Source: Leucothrix arctica (GTDB taxonomy: Bacteria; Pseudomonadota; Gammaproteobacteria; Thiotrichales; Thiotrichaceae). Taken from it: a stretch of 64,000 bases of DNA. The stretch spans positions 124,001-188,000 of the forward strand of contig NZ_QGKL01000041.1 of NCBI RefSeq assembly GCF_003172895.1, in the 5' to 3' direction. Position 1 is the stretch's first letter; every line of letters starts with the position of its first letter. The notes below the pieces were generated by a model. That model saw only the letters and a program-made list of their open reading frames with translations, had not been told where the DNA came from and did no database searches. A program made the translations under genes and the position numbers. This document shows, in pieces, positions 51,592 to 61,171 of the stretch.

Positions 51592-52935
51592 TCATGAGTC
51601 CATGTCTCTGAGCAAACCTTTTGCCATGAACAATAACATCAATACCGCTGCAGCTAACAAACCCCATAATAGGTATTTATAATCTGACCCATCGCCTTGC
51701 TTAGTCACTTTGGACAACTGAGCAATGTCATTAATCATGACTTTTTCCGGTTTCACCTGCGCTAGTAATCCATCTAAACTAAACTCAGAACTCGCCGCTG
51801 CCGTATGACTGGCGTAACGTATTTCAAAGGGACCTTTGCCTTGCGCAACAAATACCAACTCCATTGGCTTCCACGCTAATACTAACGTTGGTACATTGTC
51901 CTTATCCACTGACTGTTCAAAGTCAAAACGCCAAGCGTCTGTACGACCGAAATTACTAGCATGTGCTGGCGTTGACTCGATCAACCCTGCTTCTGTTTGT
52001 AATGCGTACTGTAAAAAATTCTGACGTGTACGCCACTGCTCTGGTTTCGCAGGCAAGTGCTGCTCATAGCGTGTAGACAGCTTACCTTTATACAAACTGC
52101 CCGATGTTAAGTCACCAAAACGCCATTGTTGAATCGGTAAGGACGGTGGCAGGTCATATTGAAATTGATTGACTACCCCCGTTGGTTTCAGCGCGACGTT
52201 ATTCCATTTCAAGTCGTTTACAACACTGACACGTCGATATTGTGCAGACACACTTTGTAGTGATTTCAATAGTGGATCAAAGTCCTCAGCACCAGATAAA
52301 CGAATGAAACGTTGGCTAATCGATTTCTTAAAACGTAGCTCATTATTTTCCAGTGCCACACCACCTTCTGACAGACGATAAGGCAATGCCTTTAATCCAA
52401 CAGATTGCCACTGAGCAAGATTATCACTCACCTCTACTTTCATACTCTTTGGCAACCAGTGCCCCAAATCTTTCCAGCCCAATGTAAGAGACTGCATTGG
52501 CAATTGGTCTTCACGATCAGTACTTTTAGGGTTATCAATAATCAGGTAGCGCGACCCTGTTTGAACGAGCTTTATCGTTTTATAACGACCATTACCGCCT
52601 TCTTTTTCGAGTATCGTTCCTAACTTTTCTATATCTCCCATTGGGAAAAAGTTTAGCTTACGCGTCTGCTGTTCTGACTGCTTACTCCCTGCCACAAACC
52701 GAACGGCAAATGGCACCGCTTTTTGCTCGGCATTATAAACCTGCAAATCTCGCTGGCTCTTCTGCAGTAAGTTAGACACGATGGACCAAGGCAACTCAAC
52801 ACTGCGAAGTGACTCTGAACCTTCTGTTAGGGTCGCTTTAAAGTGAAAGTCAGTCGCTTTGGTTTCAGCGGAAACAATACTGCTACCGCAAGCTAAAAAC
52901 GCACAAGTCACTAATGATATAACGGGCTTAAACAT
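51592..52935 (-). CDS. DUF3999 family envelope protein
   Basis: A 447-residue protein with a signal peptide (1-23, SSIVSAETK) and a single C-terminal helix (about 420-440), so most of it lies in the periplasm. It overlaps the DUF2339 gene by 8 bases; these two families are regular partners. Function unknown. The beta-rich mature region includes discoidin-like SRYLIIDNPKS and RFIRLSG segments. Confidence 0.85.
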   Translation of the reverse strand: MFKPVISLVTCAFLACGSSIVSAETKATDFHFKATLTEGSESLRSVELPWSIVSNLLQKSQRDLQVYNAEQKAVPFAVRFVAGSKQSEQQTRKLNFFPMGDIEKLGTILEKEGGNGRYKTIKLVQTGSRYLIIDNPKSTDREDQLPMQSLTLGWKDLGHWLPKSMKVEVSDNLAQWQSVGLKALPYRLSEGGVALENNELRFKKSISQRFIRLSGAEDFDPLLKSLQSVSAQYRRVSVVNDLKWNNVALKPTGVVNQFQYDLPPSLPIQQWRFGDLTSGSLYKGKLSTRYEQHLPAKPEQWRTRQNFLQYALQTEAGLIESTPAHASNFGRTDAWRFDFEQSVDKDNVPTLVLAWKPMELVFVAQGKGPFEIRYASHTAAASSEFSLDGLLAQVKPEKVMINDIAQLSKVTKQGDGSDYKYLLWGLLAAAVLMLLFMAKGLLRDMDS

Positions 52936-55699
52936 CTGCTTCTTCCTTTTTTAACTGCTCGTCTTCTGCTAACGGAGGATTACTTGGCATCGGAGCTAAG
53001 TAACCAATAAACAACAGTAAGCCACCCACACTAATAAAGGAGATTACGCGAGCCAATGTACCTGATGATGCAAAGTCCACTAAGAACAACTTAAGTACGA
53101 CTAGCCCTAACAGGGCGGCCCCTGCAAACCAAAGTTTACGGTTTAAAACTCGGTTACCACGCCATGCTAGTGTCATTCCAAATAAGGTCCAAACAATAGC
53201 CAAGGTCGTTTGTGTTACTGGCTGTTGCAATAAGCTCGGGAACTGCCATGCATATGCATAATAGTGATGTAGCACACGCAGTACCGTGACATTAAGAGCC
53301 ATAAACGCGATGAGTAAAGCACCGTAACGCATCCACTCTGCACCCACTTTAATGCTCGTTTTTGCAAGTTGACGATATAGTTTGAATAACGTCAACCCTG
53401 TCAACGCCACCACGACATCTAATGGGTTAAGTACTGGAACCCAAGGTAACGGCTCAGCACCGCCAGATGAGGCTAGAGATAACAGCACCCATACAGCCGA
53501 AAGCCCTGCAAATGGTAACGCAACTGTTTGAATAAGCGTGTCACTGAAGTCTTTAATAGGCCAAACCTTGCGACCCATAATTAACCAGATAATTGACAAC
53601 CCTACTAGCGGTAAACTCGCAATGTACCAGGCATTGTTTGAGCCGAACGCTGCACTGACCCAGTGATGTACTTCATGGGTCAACAGTATAGCGACTAGCC
53701 AAATTAACGTTGTGTGCATCCCTTTTAGCGCAGAGCCAAAACGTTCCTGCTTCTGAATGTTATATAAAGCAATACTTAGCGCTATCAAGACTAGTGACCA
53801 TAAAAAGACACCGTAATCATTGATCATTGACGCATCACTTTCCAGCACTCTTAATCCTGCGATGGACATCAATACCAACGGTAAGGCCATTACATACTTA
53901 ATCAGATTCCATTCTTTGAAACGAGTAGAGAGCCATAACAATGCGCTGGCAACAACGGCGTAACCCAAGTGTAAATTGACGACCTCATCAAACAAACCAA
54001 AGCGGATAATCTCCCACTCAAAGGCTAACCACTGCAAGCCAATCGCCAAGAAGAAAAAGGCTTTAGATATTCCTGACTCATAAGACTTTTTACCTTCAAA
54101 GTCTCTAGATAGCATACGACTACAAATAAGCATTGAAACGGTAATAAGTAGTAGCGCGACGAAATCACCATTGGCAAAGGCGCTCGTACTCACACTGCTA
54201 AACAAGTTAAAAGCGGCTTGGAAAAATAGTGCAACCAATGCGGCAAAGTGTAGGAAGATTGCGAAAGCTCGTCGCACCCACTGCTGCTGACGAATACTCA
54301 CCCATAAAATACCGACACCTTCAATAGCCCAAGTTGCTGAGGTTAATGCGCCATCGACGGCAAATGGAATGGAAAGGGTTGCAAAGATGACACCCAAGGA
54401 GAGAAAGGTTTCGACTAATAGACGTTGAGATTGGCCGTATCGTTTCCATAAGACTTTACTGAGTAGTAAGTAGAATAAACCCAACACTAGCGCACTGATC
54501 GCGACGCCGTATTCGAAGTCTTGAACAAGCGCGACCTGCATACCAAAACCAATGATAGGGACACCAAACACTAAGGTACTGTCTACGCTGTCTTTATAAT
54601 TAACAGGTGTACGTGTGGCAAATAGGACTGCCACTACAACATAAATTAAGAAGAATAAAATTAGGAAGGGCTCAGTCGTTGCAAAGAATTCTGAGCGATA
54701 AGCGCCTAGCCCCCACAAGCTGGCAATCACAAAGGTAAAAACGAAACCAAGCAGGTTGAGCAAACGCCATGACTTAAACCATGCAATGCTAACGATGCCG
54801 ATATTAAGGAGCGCATAAAAGCTGAATAAACCGATGTAGTTGTTACTGCCTGTGGATGTTAGTAATGGTGCTAAAAAGCCACCCCCAGTGGCAAACATCG
54901 CCAATGCTAGGCTATTTTGTAACACGGCTAACATGACACCCGCGGCCACAATAATCACTAACAAACCGAATGCAACGGATGCGGGTATAACGCCATATAA
55001 ACTAAGAGCACCAAATACCGTTAGGTAGAGTAATCCGATACCACCTGCTTGCAATATCAATCCGTAAGCCCCTGCTCTGTCACGTAAGCGCCAACCGAAG
55101 AATAATAAAGTAAGTGCTGCACCTGCGGCTCCGGCGAGACGTAGCTCAACAGGAATTAACCCTTTCTCGAGTGAGTAACGTAATAGGAAAACGACACCGA
55201 TAAATAGTAAAACGATACCCGCACGTACAAATGGGTTTCCACCGATAAACCAGTCTTTTGCGTAACCGAAAGCCTTTGAAAGTAATGAAGGCGTTTCTTT
55301 TTTGGCTGCCTGTTTTGTTTGGGTTGAGTCATGTGCTGACTGCGCCCAAGCATCGTCTCTGGCTTTGCTCGCACTTTCTGAGTTAGAAGAGATAGGTTGT
55401 TCAACAGTTAACGCTTGGAGTGTCGGTTCTGCTAGCTGCTCTTCAGTTGATACCCAGTCTGTTTGTTTGCTGTCTCGAAAGTTATTAACCGCTTCCTGAC
55501 TTGAATTAGCCGGAGCTTCGTACTCAGCATCCCTTCTTAGGATTTCATCTCGCTCAACCTCCTTTGTTAATAGTTGAAGTTTATTTGAGAGCTGGTGCAC
55601 CCAAGCACCTAAGAAACCTATGAGGCCACCGGTTATGGGACTACCATCCATGGAACCTAAAAAAATCCCTAGTAGTATGAGTACGATAAACAAAATCAT
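52928..55699 (-). CDS. DUF2339 large polytopic membrane protein
   Basis: A 923-residue inner-membrane protein with one N-terminal helix, a hydrophilic acidic segment (about 40-150) and then more than twenty hydrophobic helices to the C-terminus. This matches DUF2339. Such proteins are coupled to a DUF3999 partner, as here. Role unknown; envelope-related transport or polymer handling is only a guess. Confidence 0.88.
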   Translation of the reverse strand: MILFIVLILLGIFLGSMDGSPITGGLIGFLGAWVHQLSNKLQLLTKEVERDEILRRDAEYEAPANSSQEAVNNFRDSKQTDWVSTEEQLAEPTLQALTVEQPISSNSESASKARDDAWAQSAHDSTQTKQAAKKETPSLLSKAFGYAKDWFIGGNPFVRAGIVLLFIGVVFLLRYSLEKGLIPVELRLAGAAGAALTLLFFGWRLRDRAGAYGLILQAGGIGLLYLTVFGALSLYGVIPASVAFGLLVIIVAAGVMLAVLQNSLALAMFATGGGFLAPLLTSTGSNNYIGLFSFYALLNIGIVSIAWFKSWRLLNLLGFVFTFVIASLWGLGAYRSEFFATTEPFLILFFLIYVVVAVLFATRTPVNYKDSVDSTLVFGVPIIGFGMQVALVQDFEYGVAISALVLGLFYLLLSKVLWKRYGQSQRLLVETFLSLGVIFATLSIPFAVDGALTSATWAIEGVGILWVSIRQQQWVRRAFAIFLHFAALVALFFQAAFNLFSSVSTSAFANGDFVALLLITVSMLICSRMLSRDFEGKKSYESGISKAFFFLAIGLQWLAFEWEIIRFGLFDEVVNLHLGYAVVASALLWLSTRFKEWNLIKYVMALPLVLMSIAGLRVLESDASMINDYGVFLWSLVLIALSIALYNIQKQERFGSALKGMHTTLIWLVAILLTHEVHHWVSAAFGSNNAWYIASLPLVGLSIIWLIMGRKVWPIKDFSDTLIQTVALPFAGLSAVWVLLSLASSGGAEPLPWVPVLNPLDVVVALTGLTLFKLYRQLAKTSIKVGAEWMRYGALLIAFMALNVTVLRVLHHYYAYAWQFPSLLQQPVTQTTLAIVWTLFGMTLAWRGNRVLNRKLWFAGAALLGLVVLKLFLVDFASSGTLARVISFISVGGLLLFIGYLAPMPSNPPLAEDEQLKKEEADV

Positions 55700-55896
55700 G
55701 AGCTGTCCATTTTTTGGTATATGCAGGCAGTATAGATAGGTTTTAAGTATGAGCTGTGAAAGGAATGATAGGTGGCATTATTTAAGTCTAAAGGTATCGG
55801 GTGGTGATACTTTGTTTGCGGGGAGTCAGTTAATTTGATGAAAGCGAGTAATGGTTTTTAATCTTTCTAGAGGCTAGCTTGAAAATTAATGATTTT

Positions 55897-55948
55897 TCTG
55901 ACACCTAATCTGACACTTGTAATAAGCATCAACAGAACACGTTATAAT
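55897..55948 (+). promoter_or_regulatory. Direct repeats and -10 element upstream of an XRE-type gene
   Basis: TCTGACAC occurs twice (55897-55904 and 55909-55916), 12 bp apart in phase. A consensus TATAAT follows at 55943-55948, placing a start near 55956. The repeats could be an operator over the -35 region. Confidence 0.4.
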
Positions 55949-55980
55949 AACGCTACTGAACCTTACTGCTCGCAAAGCCT

Positions 55981-56709
55981 ATGTCACAAACAACGCCACT
56001 TATTAGTACATTAAAGCGCCTGCTTAAAAAGCAAGGGAAAACCTATGTGGATGTTGCTAACTGTATAGATCTCTCTGAAGCTAGTGTTAAGCGCCTTTTC
56101 TCAGAGCAAAACTTATCCCTTCAGCGTCTTGACGCTATTTGCAGTCTGATGGATATTCAGATTTCTGACTTAGTGCGTGAAATGGAGTCAGAGCATAATC
56201 ACGCCATCAGCGAATTGAGTTATGAACAAGAAAAGGAAATAGCGAGAAACTTAGACCTAATGGTCATTACGGTTTATGTGCTTAATCGCTTAAGCTTAAA
56301 GGATATGCTAAACCGCTCGACTTTCACAGAAACTGAAGCTATTCAACACCTAGCTCATCTTGACCGTTTACATATCATTGAGTTGCAAGCAGGTAACCGC
56401 ATCAAACTACTCGTTGCAGCTAACTTTAAGTGGCTAGATAACGGCCCTATCATGAAGTTATTCTGCGCCAAAATAGAAGCTGAGTTTTTCCGGAGCACAT
56501 TCACTGATAAAACAGAGAAAATGGTGGTTTTGAATGGCATGTTAAGTGACTCTAGTAATACGTTGTTTCAACGAAAAATTGCACAACTTGCAACTGACTT
56601 CGATACACTTAGTAAAGACGATGCCAGCCTTCCGATTAAGCAACGTAAAGGCTACACCTTCCTACTAGGCTTACGTGGTTGGAATTACGAGCGACTCTTT
56701 AAAAAATAA
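55981..56709 (+). CDS. XRE-family transcriptional regulator
   Basis: A 242-residue protein with an N-terminal Cro/C1-type helix-turn-helix (about 6-65; KTYVDVANCIDLSEASVKRLF and QRLDAICSLMDIQISDLVRE). A helical C-terminal domain of about 170 residues is of unrecognised type. It lies 42 bp before the Nudix gene and may be in one transcript with it. Target genes unknown. Confidence 0.82.
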   Translation: MSQTTPLISTLKRLLKKQGKTYVDVANCIDLSEASVKRLFSEQNLSLQRLDAICSLMDIQISDLVREMESEHNHAISELSYEQEKEIARNLDLMVITVYVLNRLSLKDMLNRSTFTETEAIQHLAHLDRLHIIELQAGNRIKLLVAANFKWLDNGPIMKLFCAKIEAEFFRSTFTDKTEKMVVLNGMLSDSSNTLFQRKIAQLATDFDTLSKDDASLPIKQRKGYTFLLGLRGWNYERLFKK

Positions 56710-56751
56710 CCGCCTAAATAACAGCTACATACATCACTACAGCGTAAATCG

Positions 56752-57321
56752 ATGAAATTCAAAATACTAGATAAACAAACACCCTTTAAGCGTTTCTTCA
56801 AAATTGACGTTTATAAATTTCAACATGAGCTATTTGCCGGTGGCTGGTCTGAGCCATTTACTCGCGAGATATTTGAACGTGGAAATGCCGTCGCGATTTT
56901 ATTACATGACCCCATTAATGATACGGTGCTATTGGTTGAGCAATTTCGTGCAGGTGCGATCAATGATGAGCAAGGCCCATGGATGCAAGAGATTGTTGCG
57001 GGTATTGTTGAAGAAGGTGAGACAAAAGAAGATGTCGCACGTCGTGAAGCATTTGAAGAAGCGGGTTGTGAGGTTAATGAGCTAGCGTTTATTATGGACT
57101 TCTACCCAAGTGCGGGTGGATCTACTGAGTTGATCAGCCTGTATTATGGAGCCATTGACCTAAGTACATTAGATACGGGTATTCACGGTCTAGCCTCCGA
57201 AAATGAAGACATAAGAACATCGATCGTTTCTCGAAATGAGGCACTTACTCAGCTCCGCGAAGGAAAGATTAAAGCCTCTCTAGCCATTATCGCTTTGCAG
57301 TGGTTAGCCCTGAACAAATAG
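56752..57321 (+). CDS. nudF: ADP-ribose pyrophosphatase (Nudix)
   Basis: A 189-residue Nudix hydrolase with the complete box from G84 (GIVEEGETKEDVARREAFEE, then AG) to residue 106. The early FKRFFKIDVYKFQHELFAGG and VLLVEQFRAGA match NudF, which splits ADP-ribose into AMP and ribose 5-phosphate. NudF is slightly longer in E. coli. No clear Shine-Dalgarno stands before the ATG. Confidence 0.9.
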   Translation: MKFKILDKQTPFKRFFKIDVYKFQHELFAGGWSEPFTREIFERGNAVAILLHDPINDTVLLVEQFRAGAINDEQGPWMQEIVAGIVEEGETKEDVARREAFEEAGCEVNELAFIMDFYPSAGGSTELISLYYGAIDLSTLDTGIHGLASENEDIRTSIVSRNEALTQLREGKIKASLAIIALQWLALNK

Positions 57322-57372
57322 TAAGCAACGCCGCTAAAGCATTGATAGCACTTCTATAACTAATCCTGTAAG

Positions 57373-57408
57373 CTTCATGCCCGCCGTATCAGACGGCAAC
57401 CAATGAAG
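57373..57408 (+). promoter_or_regulatory. Nested hairpin in the 5' leader of rhlE
   Basis: CTTCAT (57373-57378) pairs with ATGAAG (57403-57408), enclosing a second stem GCCGT/ACGGC (57383-57387 with 57393-57397). It sits about 20 bases before the rhlE start and may influence translation, for example with temperature. Confidence 0.45.
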
Positions 57409-57426
57409 TTGTAAAAGAGAAAAAAT

Positions 57427-58758
57427 ATGAGCTTTGACTCACTGGGCTTATCTGCCCCTATACTTGACGCCGTCAAGAAGCAAGGCTACGACAAGCCTTC
57501 ACCGATTCAAGAAAAAGCAATTCCTCTTGTCCTAACGGGCAAGGACGTAATGGCTGCAGCCCAAACGGGAACAGGTAAGACAGCTGGATTTACACTACCA
57601 CTACTAGAAATCTTGTCAAAAGGACCACGTCCTGGACCTAATAAGATTCGTGCACTTGTGCTAACACCAACACGCGAACTAGCAGCTCAAGTTGCTGAAA
57701 GCGTTGACCTTTATGGTAAAAATCTTTCACTAACGTCTACTGTTGTATACGGTGGTGTAAAAATTAACCCACAGATGATGCGTTTGCGTCGTGGTGTTGA
57801 TATTTTGGTTGCGACGCCAGGTCGTTTGATGGACCTATACAACCAAAATGCCGTACGTTTTGACCAAGTTGAAGTACTTATCTTGGATGAAGCTGACCGC
57901 ATGCTGGATATGGGTTTCATTCATGACATCCGTAAGATCATTTCGAACATGCCGAAAGAACGTCAGAACCTTATGTTCTCAGCAACATTTTCTGACCCAA
58001 TTCGCAACTTAGCAAAGACAATTGTTAATGATCCTGTTGAGATTTCTGTTAGCCCACGTAACACGACAGCGCAAAGTGTTGAGCAGTATATCTGCCCAGT
58101 AGACAAAAAGCGTAAGTCTGCTTTACTAACTGAGCTGATTAAAGAAAAGCAGTGGAATCAAGTTCTAGTATTTTCTCGTACTAAGCATGGCGCAAACCGT
58201 TTGGCGACTAACTTAGATGCAAGTGGCATTCCAGCTACTGCTATTCACGGCAATAAAAGCCAAGGCGCTCGTACTAAAGCCCTGAAAAACTTCAAGGCCG
58301 GTGCTGTTCAAGTATTAGTTGCTACTGATATTGCAGCGCGCGGTATCGATATTGACTCGTTGCCGTTTGTCGTTAACTTTGACCTACCAAACGTACCTGA
58401 GGATTATGTTCATCGTATCGGTCGTACTGGTCGAGCAGGCGCTTCAGGTTTAGCAGTATCTCTTGTTTCAGCAGATGAGATTGAGCTACTACAAGACATT
58501 GAGAAGCTAATCGGTCGTGAACTAGAGCGTCAGGTAATGGATGGCTTTGAACCTAGTCATGATGTACCTCCATCAAACTTTGGTATGAAGCGTGTAAGAC
58601 AAGCTAAGCCAAAGAAACCAGGTGGCGGAGGCGGTAACAACCGTGGTGGTCGCTCAGATAATCGTGGTGGCGGCGGAAAGCCTTCTGGCAATGGTGCTAA
58701 TACACAACAGCGTCGTAGAAAACCTAAGCCGAAGAGCTCAGGTTCTGCTAATAGCTAA
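57427..58758 (+). CDS. rhlE: DEAD-box ATP-dependent RNA helicase RhlE
   Basis: A 443-residue RNA helicase with AQTGTGKT (45-52), PTRELA (81-86), DEAD (154-157), SAT, and the C-terminal motifs ARGIDI and HRIGRTGR. The tail (about 390-443) is Gly/Arg/Lys-rich ([19 protein letters not shown]) and should bind RNA. RhlE acts in ribosome assembly and RNA turnover, often at low temperature. Monocistronic, with its own terminator. Confidence 0.92.
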   Translation: MSFDSLGLSAPILDAVKKQGYDKPSPIQEKAIPLVLTGKDVMAAAQTGTGKTAGFTLPLLEILSKGPRPGPNKIRALVLTPTRELAAQVAESVDLYGKNLSLTSTVVYGGVKINPQMMRLRRGVDILVATPGRLMDLYNQNAVRFDQVEVLILDEADRMLDMGFIHDIRKIISNMPKERQNLMFSATFSDPIRNLAKTIVNDPVEISVSPRNTTAQSVEQYICPVDKKRKSALLTELIKEKQWNQVLVFSRTKHGANRLATNLDASGIPATAIHGNKSQGARTKALKNFKAGAVQVLVATDIAARGIDIDSLPFVVNFDLPNVPEDYVHRIGRTGRAGASGLAVSLVSADEIELLQDIEKLIGRELERQVMDGFEPSHDVPPSNFGMKRVRQAKPKKPGGGGGNNRGGRSDNRGGGGKPSGNGANTQQRRRKPKPKSSGSANS

Positions 58759-58805
58759 GCACCAATAGATATTTTTGTTAAGTTATCCAACTTAATCAAA
58801 AACAT

Positions 58806-58843
58806 AAAAAAGCCCTAGCGTGTTTGCTCTAGGGCTTTTTTTT
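58806..58843 (+). terminator. Intrinsic terminator of rhlE
   Basis: AAAGCCCTAG (58809-58818) and CTAGGGCTTT (58829-58838) form a perfect 10-bp stem extended by A/T pairs, followed by T8. Symmetric enough to serve both strands. Confidence 0.9.
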
Positions 58844-58913
58844 GGAAATTTTCACGTCCTGTAATAAGCTTACACCTACGAGACTTATTTCAAGATAAAC
58901 AAAGCGCTTTCAA

Positions 58914-59729
58914 TCAAAAGCGAGCACGGAAGTGCCACTCATTTTCTTTCATCCCATTACTCACCGAGTTTAGAATCGTTTGATCAATCTCCGGAGAGTC
59001 CAATTCATACAAGCCACATAGTGCTAGGGCCTTACGAATATTAACCCGCATACCAATATGTTCGTACAACACACGCGCACAACAAGGCATTCTCTCTCCA
59101 GTACCTGAAACCCCTAACTTCAACCCCGTGAGACGAGACACTCTATTTTTAAACGAAGGGAATAGAATGGTTTGGGTTATCTCATGGTCGGTGAGTGTTT
59201 CGTAATCTGATAAGAAAATACGATCAGATAAAAAGTGAGCAACCCCTTTATAAATACCGTGATAAGCCTTCTCCGATTCAAACTCAGCTAAACGCTCAGT
59301 ACGTTGAAAGTAGACTTGGCCGCCACGCTTTTCTAGACACACCAATGTTCTCAGTAACTTACCGGGACATGCCATAGAAATATAGTATTCAAAGTAGTAA
59401 CCTAAATAACGATCTAAATGATCACCACTAAGCTCTTTAAGATGAGCAAGATGCTCTACTTCTAATACCTCACCTACGTCGTCTGCCTTTTTACTTGGGC
59501 GAACTTGGACCATCAGTTTAAACTGACTATGTGGTAGTAGCATTTCATGCTCCTCCACACCAAAGAACTCACAAAAACGCCTCATCGTATTAGCCGACGG
59601 CTTGTAACGACCACTCAGGTAGCGATTAAATTGAGGCCGATTAATATTTAGGCGTCGGCAGACTTCTGCTACCGATTTATAATAACTACACAATAAGCGT
59701 AGATTGCGCCCCAAATCTTCGTTATTCAC
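58914..59729 (-). CDS. Helix-turn-helix regulator, unassigned
   Basis: A 271-residue protein with an N-terminal Cro/C1-like helix-turn-helix (about 5-62; SVAEVCRRLNINRPQFNRYL and RRFCEFFGVEEHEML). A C-terminal domain of about 190 residues is not recognised. It is divergent from the asparaginase gene. A perfect inverted repeat lies 54 bp upstream of its start and could be its own operator. Confidence 0.78.
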   Translation of the reverse strand: MNNEDLGRNLRLLCSYYKSVAEVCRRLNINRPQFNRYLSGRYKPSANTMRRFCEFFGVEEHEMLLPHSQFKLMVQVRPSKKADDVGEVLEVEHLAHLKELSGDHLDRYLGYYFEYYISMACPGKLLRTLVCLEKRGGQVYFQRTERLAEFESEKAYHGIYKGVAHFLSDRIFLSDYETLTDHEITQTILFPSFKNRVSRLTGLKLGVSGTGERMPCCARVLYEHIGMRVNIRKALALCGLYELDSPEIDQTILNSVSNGMKENEWHFRARF

Positions 59730-59782
59730 AAAACAAACCTCAATTCTCTACTTGTTGGTATTGGTGCTAATAGTAGCTATTT

Positions 59783-59798
59783 ACGCATCATTATGCGT
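59783..59798. promoter_or_regulatory. Perfect inverted repeat, candidate autoregulatory operator
   Basis: ACGCATCATTATGCGT has 6-base perfect arms around 4 bases, placed 54 bp before the start of the helix-turn-helix gene. Only one copy is seen. Confidence 0.4.
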
Positions 59799-60084
59799 CA
59801 TTAACCATCCAATCGCCAATTTTCCTTTTTCTATATATTTGTTTTAATAAATCAGTGAAATTTCTTCAATTAAACAACAGAATAATAAATCACCTCAACT
59901 GTCAATTTTCTGGCCATATCAGGTTAACCAAGCCCGCTAATAAACGACTATAAACTTAGCGTACCAGTGATTTTCAACACCACCATTTACTTTGTTATAT
60001 ACTGCATAACATCTTAAATAGTGTATTTATCCGTATAAAAAAGATATATCTATTAAATAGCATTTTTTAATAAAAACTATTTAA

Positions 60085-60101
60085 TTGGCATAAATTAAGC
60101 T
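60085..60101 (+). promoter_or_regulatory. Sigma-54-like promoter before asparaginase gene (weak)
   Basis: TTGGCATAAATTAAGCT has GG and GC at the exact -24/-12 spacing, but the -12 box reads AAGC instead of TTGC. No good NtrC box is seen upstream. It is 47 bp before the ATG. Confidence 0.35.
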
Positions 60102-60147
60102 TATTACCAAACTAAAAAACCGTATTACTATCCAAGGTAGGAGACGC

Positions 60148-61158
60148 ATGACAGTACTTGTTCTTTATGCTGGTGGCACAATAGGAATGGAGTCAACATC
60201 ATCTGGCTATCAGCCGATGCAAGGATTTGAAGCGTTTCTTCAAGCTCAAATGTCAATGCGTACAGGTCATCCAATCCCCGAGTTTGATTTTATTAGTTTT
60301 GAAAACCTTATTGATAGCTCCAATCTAATGCCATCCGACTGGACTCATATTGGTCACTCTCTATTAGAAAACTGGGATAAATACGAAGGATTTATTTTAT
60401 TACATGGTACTGACACAATGGCTTATACGGCCTCTATGTTGTCATTTATGCTGCAAGGGTGTGATAAGCCCGTCATTGTAACTGGCTCTCAAATCCCTAT
60501 GACTGAAGCTCGTAATGATGCTATAGATAACCTAATCAGTTCGTTAATACTTGCAGGAACACCAAGTATTTCAGAAGTATGTATCTACTTTAATGGCCTA
60601 TTAGTTCGTGGCAGTCGTGCCACTAAAGTCAGCAGTCAAGATCTAGACGCCTTTGATTCGCCAAACTACCCTCGCATAGGCAAGGTTGGTATCAACGTCG
60701 AGCTAAAGAAACACCTACTTCTCCCGCAGGGTAAACCATTATTTACAGTACCTAATTTTGATCCGTCAGCTGTAGCGATCATTCATACCTATCCGGGGAT
60801 GCAATCAAGCGTCCTGGAAGCATTATTAAATAATCAATCGCTTAGAGGTCTTGTACTATGTACGTATGGCGCGGGTAACCCGCCTGCGGCTAACCGAGAC
60901 TTCATGTCGGCTCTTCAAGTTGCTAACGACAGAGACATTTGTATCGTTAATATAAGTCAGTGCTTGAAAGGTGGAGTCACTCAAGGTGCCTATGCTACAG
61001 GGTCGGCATTAGGCAAAGTTGGCGTTATATCAGGTAATGATATGACACTAGAAGCTGCGTTTACCAAGCTACATTTCTTACTCGCTAGTAACTTAGCAAC
61101 TGAGCACGTAAAGAAGTACATGATGACTGCATTATGTGGAGAAAGTACCGTCGTTTAA
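60148..61158 (+). CDS. ansA: Type I (cytoplasmic) L-asparaginase
   Basis: A 336-residue asparaginase without signal peptide, releasing ammonia from asparagine. Catalytic threonines are in YAGGTIGME (Thr11) and LLHGTDTMAYT (86-90 HGTDT); VTGSQIPMTEARNDA and QCLKGGVTQGAYATG are family blocks. Shine-Dalgarno GGAG is close before the ATG. Monocistronic. Possible nitrogen control through a weak sigma-54-like element. Confidence 0.92.
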   Translation: MTVLVLYAGGTIGMESTSSGYQPMQGFEAFLQAQMSMRTGHPIPEFDFISFENLIDSSNLMPSDWTHIGHSLLENWDKYEGFILLHGTDTMAYTASMLSFMLQGCDKPVIVTGSQIPMTEARNDAIDNLISSLILAGTPSISEVCIYFNGLLVRGSRATKVSSQDLDAFDSPNYPRIGKVGINVELKKHLLLPQGKPLFTVPNFDPSAVAIIHTYPGMQSSVLEALLNNQSLRGLVLCTYGAGNPPAANRDFMSALQVANDRDICIVNISQCLKGGVTQGAYATGSALGKVGVISGNDMTLEAAFTKLHFLLASNLATEHVKKYMMTALCGESTVV

Positions 61159-61171
61159 TACAATAGCTAGA

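Larger units (their letters stand above)
59730..60147. other. 418-bp divergent intergenic region, regulator / asparaginase
   Basis: Very AT-rich. Contains the inverted repeat ACGCAT-CATT-ATGCGT (59783-59798) on the regulator side and a sigma-54-like element (60085-60101) on the asparaginase side. No ORF or RNA gene is supported. Confidence 0.7.
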
